Below, piece by piece: positions 42,026 through 52,112 of a DNA stretch of 59,511 nucleotides; positions within the stretch are counted from its first letter, which is position 1, and each line of letters begins with the position of its first letter. The translations under genes were made by a program, and so were the position numbers. This stretch comes from Paulinella micropora. Its lineage: Eukaryota; Cercozoa; Imbricatea; Euglyphida; Paulinellidae. The notes under the pieces were generated by a model. That model saw nothing but the letters and a program-made list of their open reading frames with translations, searched no databases and was not told the DNA's origin. Location of the stretch: the NCBI GenBank assembly GCA_019918135.1, contig WBZZ01004577.1, forward strand, positions 1 to 59,511, written 5' to 3'.

Positions 42026-45000
42026 TCACTGCCTTCGTCGTCTGGCGCGGATTTCTTTGCCTGGTGGAGGACCACCAACAAAAGTCAGATCGAACTTTGA
42101 CTGTTCGAGAATGTCCCAGATCTTATTAGTGATTCCGCCCAACGATAATTCAAAAGGGACATCAAGCACTCCTCTTGGCAGTGTCTGAATGGTCCACGCA
42201 GTGTAATCCTTGTCTCTGGGAGTAATTGTATCATCCCATGTCTCGAGACTTTTTGCGTCTTTATATACTGGCAGATAATGTCTTGCCTTTGGAACCTCAA
42301 CCGGGTCCATACTTCTCCAGAACTGGAGTATCGGTTGTACTATCTTTGCTGCTGATGATATTTTGAGTGTCCGTGTGACACGCATCTGTCGTGGGACCGC
42401 CACGACCCGCATAAAGCATAAGTCTGAGAGAGTGTCATCAGCGACATGTTGTTCCGCTGGTCTCATCAGATAGAAAACATTTTTCACCCATGCGATGGTT
42501 GCTATCGCATCGCCTTCCTTCCATCGCTCATGGACAATCTCAACATTGCCCGCGTTTGGGTCAGTGTCCGTCCCCTCCTCCTCCTGGTGGACGTCCTTTG
42601 ATCTCATCGACCTCATCGCCTTCCTCGGTTGGTCGTTGATAAGATCATTCCGCGCTCTCCTTAGCTGCGCCTCTGTGATCTTCTCCTTCTTTCCGCTATG
42701 CTCTCGCGGAGACTTAGACTGAGTCCCCACCGCGCTTATGCGGTCAGTCTTCTCCTTGCTGTCCACCTCACTCTCCTCCTTCTCAGCTATCGGTGCCCGA
42801 TAAGCATCGTCTTGGTCTATGCCAGCCTCCTTGTGGATGGGCGGCACCTCTTTGAAATCGTCCTTCATCCGTTTTAACGCCTCCTCAACGGATTCATCTT
42901 CCAGTAAGAAGGGATCATACTTAATCAGCCTTCTTACATTCACAATTTGCACCTTCCCTCTACCCCTGATCTTGTAGTTCAGAGGTCCCGTCTGTTCCAT
43001 AATCTGATAAGGTCCTCTCCAGTGAGTGAACAGCTTAGAGCTGACTCCCTTCGGGACTTGAGGATGGTACAATAGTACAATATCCCCGACCTGGAATTTG
43101 ATCTGATCCAAGTGCGCTTGTCGCACCCCTTCAGCATCAGTCTTTCGGCGCTCCGCCTCTCTATGCGCCCTGACTATTTGTTCCGCCTCCATCTTCACTC
43201 TAAGTCTCATCCCAAACAACTCATCCGCATCCGCCCAAGTGTCTTTTGGGTGAAGGAGCGAAGTCGGGATATCAGGCTCACGCCCATATACTAACTGATA
43301 TGGCGAGATTGAGCTCTTCGAGCCTCCTAACGCCGTAGAGGGTAGACAGTTCATTGCAAACGCAAATGATGGTGCTGCCTCGACCCATGCTCTTTGATTC
43401 TCCTTCTTCGTGCAATACATCTTTAGCGAGGCTTTGAGGGGTCTGTGTACCCGCTCGATTTTCCCATTTGCTCGCGGGTTATAGGCAGTAAGATATTGCC
43501 ATTTCATCCCGTAATACTTAGATAGTTTGTCGATGACCTCGTTATTAAAGTCCGAGCCTCGATCAGAACATATCTTTCTTGGTACTCCGATCTGTGAGAT
43601 GATCCTATCGATCAGCGCCTCGGCCGTCGTCTTGCCGGTAACGTCTTTGACAGGGATGATCCACACATAGTTGGTGGCTCTGTCAATAGCCGTAAGGAGG
43701 TATTTGTAACCATCCTTCGATTCTGGGAAAGGTCCCACATGATCAATGTGTATAAACTCAAACATCCCCGCATGAAGAGGAAATTCGCCAATCAGGCCGA
43801 AATTTGCCTTCAGTGGTGTTTTGTTTATCTTGCACGGGATGCATGCATCCACCGCCTGATCTATCTCCTCCTTCATCTTCTTCCACCAGAATCGCCTCGC
43901 TACGAACATATGAGTTCGTTGTCGACCCGGATGCGCCAAAAGTGGGCAATTGTGGGCTGCGACAAATATAAATCGTCTCAGACTCTCCGGTACCCAAAGG
44001 GTCCATTTGTCCGGCTGTGACGCATAGCGACCGTGAAGGCCCTTGTACCACAGTAGACCATCTCTCCATCCCATCTCCTTCATCTGATCTTTGATCGCTT
44101 TCGTCATCCGTAGCTCATCCGGGTTCTGATATAACTGTATCAGTTCTTTAAAGTCCGGATCTTGAGCCTGTTGTTGCCTCCATGCGGTAGGCGAGGCTAT
44201 ATGGATAGTACCATCTTCTAGCCGTACCCCGATTCTTTCCGGGTCATCGTCTAGGTCACTTCTCCGCTCTTGAGGAGGCTCCGCATAAACTTCCTGCGTC
44301 TCCTCTTCCTCTCTTATGTTCGCCTTCGCATTCTCATATACCTCATAGGACCACTCAGCGTCCTCCTGGGTATGTAGCTCACAACATATCCCGTGATCCG
44401 GGCCTTGTGGACTGTACCGTAGACCTGTGCGGTCATATCGGACTCCACTCGCCATCTCCATCGCCTCAATGTGGCTGACCTCATACACCTTGTCAGTGGA
44501 CAAGTCTTCCATCTCCACCGTGGACACCAACGCCGATACTTCTGAGTTAAACTCTAGCCTAGAGAGGCTATCAGCGACCACATTTCGCTTTCCCGGTAGA
44601 TGGACCATTGTAAAATCGAAACAAGACAAGAACGCTTGCCACCGCGCCAGCCGTCCAGTCTGTTCATGATTCATCAACCATAACAGGTTATGATGATCAG
44701 TTCTGACAGTAAATTGAGGTCCTCCCCACAAATACTCTCTGAGCCTCTTGAGGGCCCACACCACCGCCAACGCCTCTCTTTGCCTTGTGCAATAGTTTCT
44801 CTCGGCCGCACACAACTTCCTACTAATAAACATGATTGGGCGTAATTTCTTCTCCTCATCCTCTTGTTGTAATACAGCCCCAATCGCAAACTTAGATGCG
44901 TCTGTATCGACTACGAATTGTTTTGTAAAGTCGGGCATCGTTAACACCAGTCCTCCGTCTTTCGGGTCTTTGTAAATGAGATCTTTGAGCGCATGAAACG

Positions 45001-45535
45001 CTTGCAAAGCCTCTTCGCCCCACTTCTCAAAGTCTCCAAAATCTATCATTTTCTCCACTTTAGCCCGTGTTGCACCCCAATCGGGTATAAACTGGCTATA
45101 GTATTGCGCCATCGCAAGGAATGAGTGCAATTCAGTGCGGTTCTTCGGTATCGGTCGATTCATAATCTCCTCCCTCTTCTCTTTGGATATCGAGACTCGA
45201 TTATGGGAGATCTCGTACCCTAAGTATGTCACACTCGTCTTGGCAAGTTGACACTTCTTTAGATTGCACTTCGGGCCAAAAGCTCCGATGCGCCTGAATA
45301 TATCGGACAAATGATCGATATGCTCCTTCATTGTGTTAGAGTATACGATAATGTCATCGATATAGCAAAATGCAGATTCTCTCGCCTTCTGTCCCCGCCT
45401 TCTCATAAAGCCACCGTCAGACAAATCATCGTACTGACTGCTCAACATCTTCTGCATCGCCTTCTGGAAAAGTCCTGGGGCTTGCTTGAGGCCCATCGGA
45501 AGCACTTTCCATTGATATATTTCCATACCCACCAC
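42026..45535 (-). CDS. Gypsy pol: RT end, RNase H, integrase and C-terminal extension (copy 1)
   Basis: 1169 open codons. About 1-110: RT (VLPMGLKQAPGLFQKAM, catalytic CYIDDIIVYS, GYEISHNRVSI). About 200-330: RNase H (FVVDTDASKFAIGAVLQQE, RQREALAVVWALKRLREYL, RTDHHNLLWL, LPGKRNVVADSLSR). About 500-570: HHCC finger (HNCPLLAHPGRQRTH, ACIPCKINK). About 590-700: DDE core (HIDHVGPFPESKDGYKYL, CSDRGSDFNNEV, PRANGKIERVHRP). About 830-880: GPY/F module (HWRGPYQIMEQTGPLNYKI). The last 280 residues form an extra domain of unknown type ending GKEIRARRRRQ. Unlike copy 2 it has no break through integrase; its 5' end is cut by a 2-bp deletion near 45530. Confidence 0.92.
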   Translation of the reverse strand: MVGMEIYQWKVLPMGLKQAPGLFQKAMQKMLSSQYDDLSDGGFMRRRGQKARESAFCYIDDIIVYSNTMKEHIDHLSDIFRRIGAFGPKCNLKKCQLAKTSVTYLGYEISHNRVSISKEKREEIMNRPIPKNRTELHSFLAMAQYYSQFIPDWGATRAKVEKMIDFGDFEKWGEEALQAFHALKDLIYKDPKDGGLVLTMPDFTKQFVVDTDASKFAIGAVLQQEDEEKKLRPIMFISRKLCAAERNYCTRQREALAVVWALKRLREYLWGGPQFTVRTDHHNLLWLMNHEQTGRLARWQAFLSCFDFTMVHLPGKRNVVADSLSRLEFNSEVSALVSTVEMEDLSTDKVYEVSHIEAMEMASGVRYDRTGLRYSPQGPDHGICCELHTQEDAEWSYEVYENAKANIREEEETQEVYAEPPQERRSDLDDDPERIGVRLEDGTIHIASPTAWRQQQAQDPDFKELIQLYQNPDELRMTKAIKDQMKEMGWRDGLLWYKGLHGRYASQPDKWTLWVPESLRRFIFVAAHNCPLLAHPGRQRTHMFVARRFWWKKMKEEIDQAVDACIPCKINKTPLKANFGLIGEFPLHAGMFEFIHIDHVGPFPESKDGYKYLLTAIDRATNYVWIIPVKDVTGKTTAEALIDRIISQIGVPRKICSDRGSDFNNEVIDKLSKYYGMKWQYLTAYNPRANGKIERVHRPLKASLKMYCTKKENQRAWVEAAPSFAFAMNCLPSTALGGSKSSISPYQLVYGREPDIPTSLLHPKDTWADADELFGMRLRVKMEAEQIVRAHREAERRKTDAEGVRQAHLDQIKFQVGDIVLLYHPQVPKGVSSKLFTHWRGPYQIMEQTGPLNYKIRGRGKVQIVNVRRLIKYDPFLLEDESVEEALKRMKDDFKEVPPIHKEAGIDQDDAYRAPIAEKEESEVDSKEKTDRISAVGTQSKSPREHSGKKEKITEAQLRRARNDLINDQPRKAMRSMRSKDVHQEEEGTDTDPNAGNVEIVHERWKEGDAIATIAWVKNVFYLMRPAEQHVADDTLSDLCFMRVVAVPRQMRVTRTLKISSAAKIVQPILQFWRSMDPVEVPKARHYLPVYKDAKSLETWDDTITPRDKDYTAWTIQTLPRGVLDVPFELSLGGITNKIWDILEQSKFDLTFVGGPPPGKEIRARRRRQ

Positions 45536-47456
45536 AAACCGTCAGCCATCTAGACTTTTCCTCCAGTGGTATCTGCCAGAAGCCATTCTTAAGGTCAATG
45601 ACCGAATAGAATTTTGCATTCCGCAGTACTCTCCTTCCTTCTTCTAATGTCGGGAGAGGATTTCTCTCTTCCTCCAGCACCTTGTTAACACGAGCATAGT
45701 TAACTGTCAGGCGCCATTCTCCTCCTGGCTTCGGCACTATTCTCGGTTGTGAGACTATTGGAGATGTTGATCTCTCAATAAAGTCCTCATTGAGCAGCTG
45801 TCTTGCTAGCTCCTCCGCTATCTTCGCCTCATGTATACTCAAATTCGCCCTTCGTGGTGCCGGTGACGGCTCCGCACCCGGTATTTTGTAAATAACCGCA
45901 GTGAAATCTTCAGGCTTGACACCACCTGCATGTGGAGGGTCAAAAATTTCCTTGTTCGCCTCTAATTTGGCTTTTAAAAGCTCCTTCTCCTTCTCCGTGC
46001 CTACTCCTTCTTCCAATATTTTCCGCGCCGCCTCTTGAAAATCTTCATCAGACATCTGCTTATGCTGCTTGAGGGGTTCTCTGTCCTCCTCCAAGCCTAA
46101 GTCCTCTTCCGAGACATCATCTAGGCCCGTCTTTTCATACGTGACCGTGTCCGGCTCATCATCTTTACCGAGCTCCACCAGCATGTCAATGAGTCTCGCG
46201 TATTGCAAAGGAGCTTTACGGGTGTAAAAACCATCAAAGCATGTGAATGCTTGCGGTATCAATTTCAACTTGTCGAGGTCTCTGAGCTTCCGCTTGTATG
46301 CACTGCTCTGCTCACTAGTTCCCATACGACAAGCCACCACTAGCTGTTGCTTGCGAGAGGGTACCGGTAGGATGATCAATAAGCCGGTCCCTTATTTCCT
46401 GCGCCCATATCGCCTTCTCATTATATGGCAGGATAATAGTATACGGCTTATTATTTTCGAATAAAGTCTGTAAGCATTTCTTCACTTCAGACAGTGAACG
46501 CGGCCACGTGGGCTCGTCACCCCAGAAATCAGTAATAAAACTTTTAATAGTTTCTGGTGGAGTATCCGGGATTCGCCCCGTTCTCCTTGGTACAAACTCC
46601 TCCCTTTTTTCTTCTCCTACTTTCGCATGGAAACAGTATCCGTTAGTAATATGGACATCTGTTCCTACTCCTTCCGCGAATCTCGCCAACGACGGGCTTC
46701 TTTGTGCGACACATATAATCTCCTCCTTTCGCTTCTCGATTAAGTCATCAATAGACTTTTTGTCCCAATGGCATGTCGGAACCGTGACAGTGCACACTTG
46801 GGATTCCCAATTGTCGGTCCAGGACAGTTCATCCGGTCTTACGACATGGGGGTGAACGTACACCTCAAGTGCCTCATGTGCGATGGCCATCTTTTTGTGA
46901 TCCGTCGCTAGACTCAGCTCATAAGCCTCATAAGAGTCAGTAGCGTTGAAGGGATCAATATCGTTCTCTTCTCCTCTTTTTACTCCATATATCACTCGCC
47001 GTGCGACGCAATCAATCACAGCCCCCATCGTAGCCAATTGGTCATACGATAGTAATATTGACCCGTGATAACCGGGGACGACATAGAGGTCCATACGGTA
47101 TACTCGTGCGGATTTCAATTTAAAGGTCAGTGTGATGATTCCGTGATATCCGTCCGGCTGCTCACTCCTTGAGAGTGCCCGTTGACTTTTTCATATTTCC
47201 GTCCACCAGTCCCGGTATCGATAAAAAACTTCTGCCGACAATATTAATATTCGCCATCGTATCATTACCAACTTTAATATTGTCTTCAATGTTTCACAAT
47301 AAAGTTCCGTATAACACAGAGCATCGGGCCAGTGTATATTGGCTGCGAGAACAAGAACTTTACGTTCCAAATTTTGGAGTCTTGTCTTGAAGTTTTTCAA
47401 CTCCTCCTTCTTCTCCTCCTGCTTCACCTCATTAACATTTTTATTATTCTGCGGTA
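45536..47456 (-). pseudogene. Gypsy pol N-part, copy 1, broken by small deletions
   Basis: Frames at 45426-46379, 46315-47118 and 47191-47456 match the single open frame of copy 2. Breaks come from a missing GC near 45530, a missing TA near 46363 and at least five single-base losses between 47138 and 47280. They fall in a zone with the same kind of losses on the far side of the duplication join, so some may be sequence errors. Confidence 0.85.
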
Positions 47457-48925
47457 AAGCATCCTCAATCATCGTTGTTAAGCACTCTTTTTGGTCTTTT
47501 CTTCTCGTGTTCTCTGATATACTGTCACGATTCGCTTTCTTCACTTTCAATTTTCCTTTTCCTTCTTGACTCGTCCCCTGCACAGTTTGAGGTCTCGTCT
47601 ATGGTGTTAGACTGCTCTGTAGATGATACAAGTAGTTGGCTCCCTGGATCTTGGGAAGGTCCATATTGTAGTTTATATGAACTTGACTTTGGAGAACTAA
47701 AGCAAATGACTTTTAATAAAAAAATCTTTTATGCCGGCCCACCGATATCTGACCGTATCACTTTTATGGCAATACGACAGTCACGTCGCTTGAGAAGCGA
47801 ATCACGGCCGATTACTTCAAAGAACATTTGGGGCGAAGTCTGGTTCGAACGCAGCATTCTGTACGGCAGCTCGGCCTATATTCTTTCCATGACTGGTACA
47901 GAACCGACGCACACCCCAACATTTACAAGCGATTGCGTAGCGAATCGGTAGGTTGGTGCAAATTGGTGGAAAATATAAACGGCGGTTAGTGGGTAACAGA
48001 CAACGCGCAGGCTATGCTTTGCGAGGGAAAGTGCGTGCAGCCAGGCAGCAGTGATGACTGCCATCATTTTTACCGATCACGCAGCCTCACCGTCGACAGT
48101 AGCGGCAAGTTCTCCGGGAGCAGGAAGTATTTTTCCTATGCGTGTCGAAAACTGTCCTGCAAATCACGATATTGTAATTGGAGAAGTGGGAGGAGCTGAC
48201 ACTATCACGGTTGAACAGTGCAAAAAGGACGCGAAAACTAAAAGATCCGCAAACTAAGAAGCAAATTCGCTAAGTGCCAGCGTCACGATGACTAGTATTA
48301 ATATCAGGTACAACGAAAGTATTTTTTTTTTAGAATGACAGTGGCAGCAAACATTTGCTTTTTGTGATTGCAGCCACATATAAACAGAAATCGATACACT
48401 GGAGCAGGGTCCGGCGCGTACGTACCATACCAAGATTACATATCATTACTCTGAGAACGTGACGAAGATGAATGACTTAGTATTCACTATTGTCACCGGC
48501 GGCGGACGGTGAATTGCATTACGAATACGTTCATAACATCATGTGATGTCAGCATTCCAGTGCAACAACTCGATACGTTTGGACTATCACCTGAGAAGCG
48601 AAGGGAAGGAGGAGTGAAGAGATCTCCTGTCTTCCCGGTCCCGGTATTCGTGTTAGACTATCTTAATAATCCGGAGTCAAAGCTAAGCAGCTAGTGCTAT
48701 CGTCTGCAGTATAAACTTTATTAGAAGAACGCGCCAAGACAGAGCAGGAACGTATTAGCGGACACGTCACTAGTAATGTCTAACGACACTTACATATGCG
48801 GCCGTACTGTCTACTAATTAATATTAATATGTCTGACACTCACCCTGGAGCAAGGTTAATTATTAAATTAACTGCAGGTCATATAGCTATTCTATGAAAG
48901 TTATAAAAACAGACTCAAAACATAC
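47457..48925. other. flank of the Gypsy 3' LTR, copy 2
   Basis: The same sequence as 39416-40944 but missing many single bases and dinucleotides (for example GAGAGCAGG becomes GAGCAGG, and TATGTTTTTTGTTTT becomes TATTTTTTTTTT). No gene supported. Confidence 0.55.
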
Positions 48926-49160
48926 TGTAATGCCCCAACGATAGCTCGTAAAAAGTCGGTAATACAACCAAACACAGTCCTCAAGAATGAGAATGATGTC
49001 TCGTTGTATTAGCTCAGTGAAGCCAAAAAGGAAAACGGCAACAGACCAGGAATAAAATGGCATCAGGTCCAATCCGGACAAATAATACTGAAAAACAAGC
49101 TGATGCACCTGTCACCAGGAAAAGGTATTTTTACCGGCTATCCGGGGGGTGATGCCTACA
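48926..49160 (-). repeat. Gypsy 3' LTR, copy 2 (235 bp)
   Basis: Nearly identical to 40945-41181; one C shorter in the terminal C run than copies 1 and 3. Confidence 0.88.
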
Positions 49161-49999
49161 GTACCCCCTCCCGATTTTATGACGGAAATAGCATTTTCGT
49201 CATACACCTTCTGATTTCTTTCTGCAAATAGTATGCGCTATGGAGTCATGCCACACAGCGCATCGACCCACTGATAGACGCTAAAAGACGATAAATATAT
49301 CCTCATACTGCACGTCAAAGCGGATTCTCTAGCCTTTCTTGTAAATTTTGAACTCCTTCCCCTCAATTTTTTTTTTTTTTTTTTTTTCGGCAGTATGTCA
49401 AGAACAAACGTACTATTAATAAAAAAATACAAGCAACGTGGTGCTGTAGTACGATTCCCCCTTTGATCTCCTTCTTCTTCTTATCATTATCATTATTATT
49501 ATTATTATTCACAGGGAGATCGTAAGTACATTGTCTTTTTTAATGACATACCCTTGTATAAGGCGGATATCCTATGATATAGTATTAGGGGGCCAGTCCT
49601 AATAGCTATATCCGAAGTCGAGGTGTATGTACCCGACCCTGCGATATACCGACACAAGTAGAGATTGACCGTGCTCAGGTACGACAGTATATAATCTATC
49701 GTAAAAAATAATTTAATGAAAGTTTCAGAGAACATTTCATTTTCGAGAACATCATCCCAGGACTTGGAAAGGGTCATACCCGGGAACACCATCGCTCAAT
49801 ACACTAGCGATCCCCGTATACGGTGTAGTATCATCGTCGATCGACCTTTCGCACTCGTATGTTGCGATCGAATGCCAAGTTATATCACTGAGTCTTTTTA
49901 ATATTCATATTGATAACTGATGATGCATGATCAAATCATGATACGCCGTGGGCAATCAATCAGTTTATTTGAGACGCATAAAGAAAAATAGTTTCTTTG
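49161..49999 (-). other. Gypsy polypurine tract and 3' UTR, copy 2
   Basis: The polypurine tract lies at 49161-49173, then sequence matching 41195-42025 apart from the homopolymer T tract. Confidence 0.7.
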
Positions 50000-52112
50000 T
50001 CACTGCCTTCGTCGTCTGGCGCGGATTTCTTTGCCTGGTGGAGGACCACCAACAAAAGTCAGATCGAACTTTGACTGTTCGAGAATGTCCCAGATCTTAT
50101 TAGGGATTCCGCCCAACGATAATTCAAAAGGGACATCAAGCACTCCTCTTGGCAGTGTCTGAATGGTCCACGCAGTGTAATCCTTGTCTCTGGGAGTAAT
50201 TGTATCATCCCATGTCTCGAGACTTTTTGCGTCTTTATATACTGGCAGATAATGTCTTGCCTTTGGAACCTCAACCGGGTCCATACTTCTCCAGAACTGG
50301 AGTATCGGTTGTACTATCTTTGCGGCTGATGATATTTTGAGTGTCCGTGTGACACGCATCTGTCGTGGGACCGCCACGACCCGCATAAAGCATAAGTCTG
50401 AGAGAGTGTCATCAGCGACATGTTGTTCCGCTGGTCTCATCAGATAGAAAACATTTTTCACCCATGCGATGGTTGCTATCGCATCGCCTTCCTTCCATCG
50501 CTCATGGACAATCTCAACATTGCCCGCGTTTGGGTCAGTGTCCGTCCCCTCCTCCTCCTGGTGGACGTCCTTTGATCTCATCGACCTCATCGCCTTCCTC
50601 GGTTGGTCGTTGATAAGATCATTCCGCGCTCTCCTTAGCTGCGCCTCTGTGATCTTCTCCTTCTTTCCGCTATGCTCTCGCGGAGACTTGGACTGAGTCC
50701 CCACCGCGCTTATGCGGTCAGTCTTCTCCTTGCTGTCCACCTCACTCTCCTCCTTCTCAGCTATCGGTGCCCGATAAGCATCGTCTTGGTCTATGCCAGC
50801 CTCCTTGTGGATGGGCGGCACCTCTTTGAAATCATCCTTCATCCGTTTTAACGCCTCCTCAACGGATTCATCTTCCAGTAAGAAGGGATCATACTTAATC
50901 AGCCTTCTTACATTCACAATTTGCACCTTCCCTCTACCCCTGATCTTGTAATTCAGAGGTCCCGTCTGTTCCATAATCTGATAAGGTCCTTTCCAGTGAG
51001 TGAACAGCTTAGAGCTGACTCCTTCGGGACTTGAGGATGGTACAATAGTACAATATCCCCGACCTGGAACTTGATCTGATCCAAGTGCGCTTGTCGCACC
51101 CCTTCAGCATCAGTCTTTCGGCGCTCCGCCTCTCTATGCGCCCTGACTATTTGTTCCGCCTCCATCTTCACTCTAAGTCTCATCCCAAACAACTCATCCG
51201 CATCCGCCCAAGTGTCTTTTGGGTGAAGGAGCGAAGTCGGGATATCAGGCTCACGCCCATATACTAACTGATATGGCGAGATTGAGCTCTTCGAGCCTCC
51301 TAACGCCGTAGAGGGTAGACAGTTCATTGCAAACGCAAATGATGGTGCTGCCTCGACCCATGCTCTTTGATTCTCCTTCTTCGTGCAATACATCTTTAGC
51401 GAGGCTTTGAGGGGTCTGTGTACCCGCTCGATTTTCCCATTTGCTCGCGGGTTATAGGCAGTAAGATATTGCCATTTCATCCCGTAATACTTAGATAGTT
51501 TGTCGATGACCTCGTTATTAAAGTCCGAGCCTCGATCAGAACATATCTTTCTTGGTACTCCGATCTGTGAGATGATCCTATCGATCAGCGCCTCGGCCGT
51601 CGTCTTGCCGGTAATGTCTTTGACAGGGATGATCCACACATAGTTGGTGGCTCTGTCAATAGCCGTAAGGAGGTATTTGTAACCATCCTTCGATTCTGGG
51701 AAAGGTCCCACATGATCAATGTGTATAAACTCAAACATCCCCGCATGAAGAGGAAATTCGCCAATCAGGCCGAAATTTGCCTTCAGTGGTGTTTTGTTTA
51801 TCTTGCACGGGATGCATGCATCCACCGCCTGATCTATCTCCTCCTTCATCTTCTTCCACCAGAATCGCCTCGCTACGAACATATGAGTTCGTTGTCGACC
51901 CGGATGCGCCAAAAGTGGGCAATTGTGGGCTGCGACAAATATAAATCGTCTCAGACTCTCCGGTACCCAAAGGGTCCATTTGTCCGGCTGTGACGCATAG
52001 CGACCGTGAAGGCCCTTGTACCACAGTAGACCATCTCTCCATCCCATCTCCTTCATCTGATCTTTGATCGCTTTCGTCATCCGTAGCTCATCCGGGTTCT
52101 GATATAACTGTA
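50000..52112 (-). pseudogene. Gypsy integrase and C-terminal extension, copy 2, two frameshifts
   Basis: 50953-52080: HHCC finger and DDE integrase core, as in copy 1. A 1-bp loss near 51022 (CCTTCGGG instead of CCCTTCGGG) shifts into nonsense before the GPY/F module. 50000-50974: 324 codons from MEQTGPLNYKI to the natural stop. The upstream break near 52117 truncates the preceding frame at DPEFKN. Copy 1 is open at both places. Confidence 0.88.

Larger units (their letters stand above)
39416..47456. repeat. tandem segmental duplication, unit 1 (about 8.04 kb)
   Basis: Matches 47457-55438 end to end: 1.5 kb of flank, LTR, 3' UTR and most of pol. The join GCGGTA/AAGCATCC at 47451-47464 fuses pol (compare 55433-55438) to flank (compare 39415), with at most about 1 bp of shared sequence. 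Confidence 0.92.
40945..47456 (-). mobile_element. Gypsy element, duplicated 5'-truncated copy
   Basis: Minus-strand copy with 3' LTR, polypurine tract, 3' UTR and pol up to the region before the protease; gag and 5' LTR are absent because the duplicated segment ends there. It is a duplication product, not a separate insertion, since the flank is shared with the second copy. Confidence 0.88.

Noticed and set aside
42495..42722. Plus-strand ORFs within Gypsy pol
   Set aside because: Shadows of the minus-strand pol frame; duplicated identically with it.
47475..47951. 158-codon plus-strand ORF in the duplicated flank
   Set aside because: Its frame exists only in the copy that has lost many bases; copy 1 breaks it repeatedly. 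It lies in the suspected error zone.
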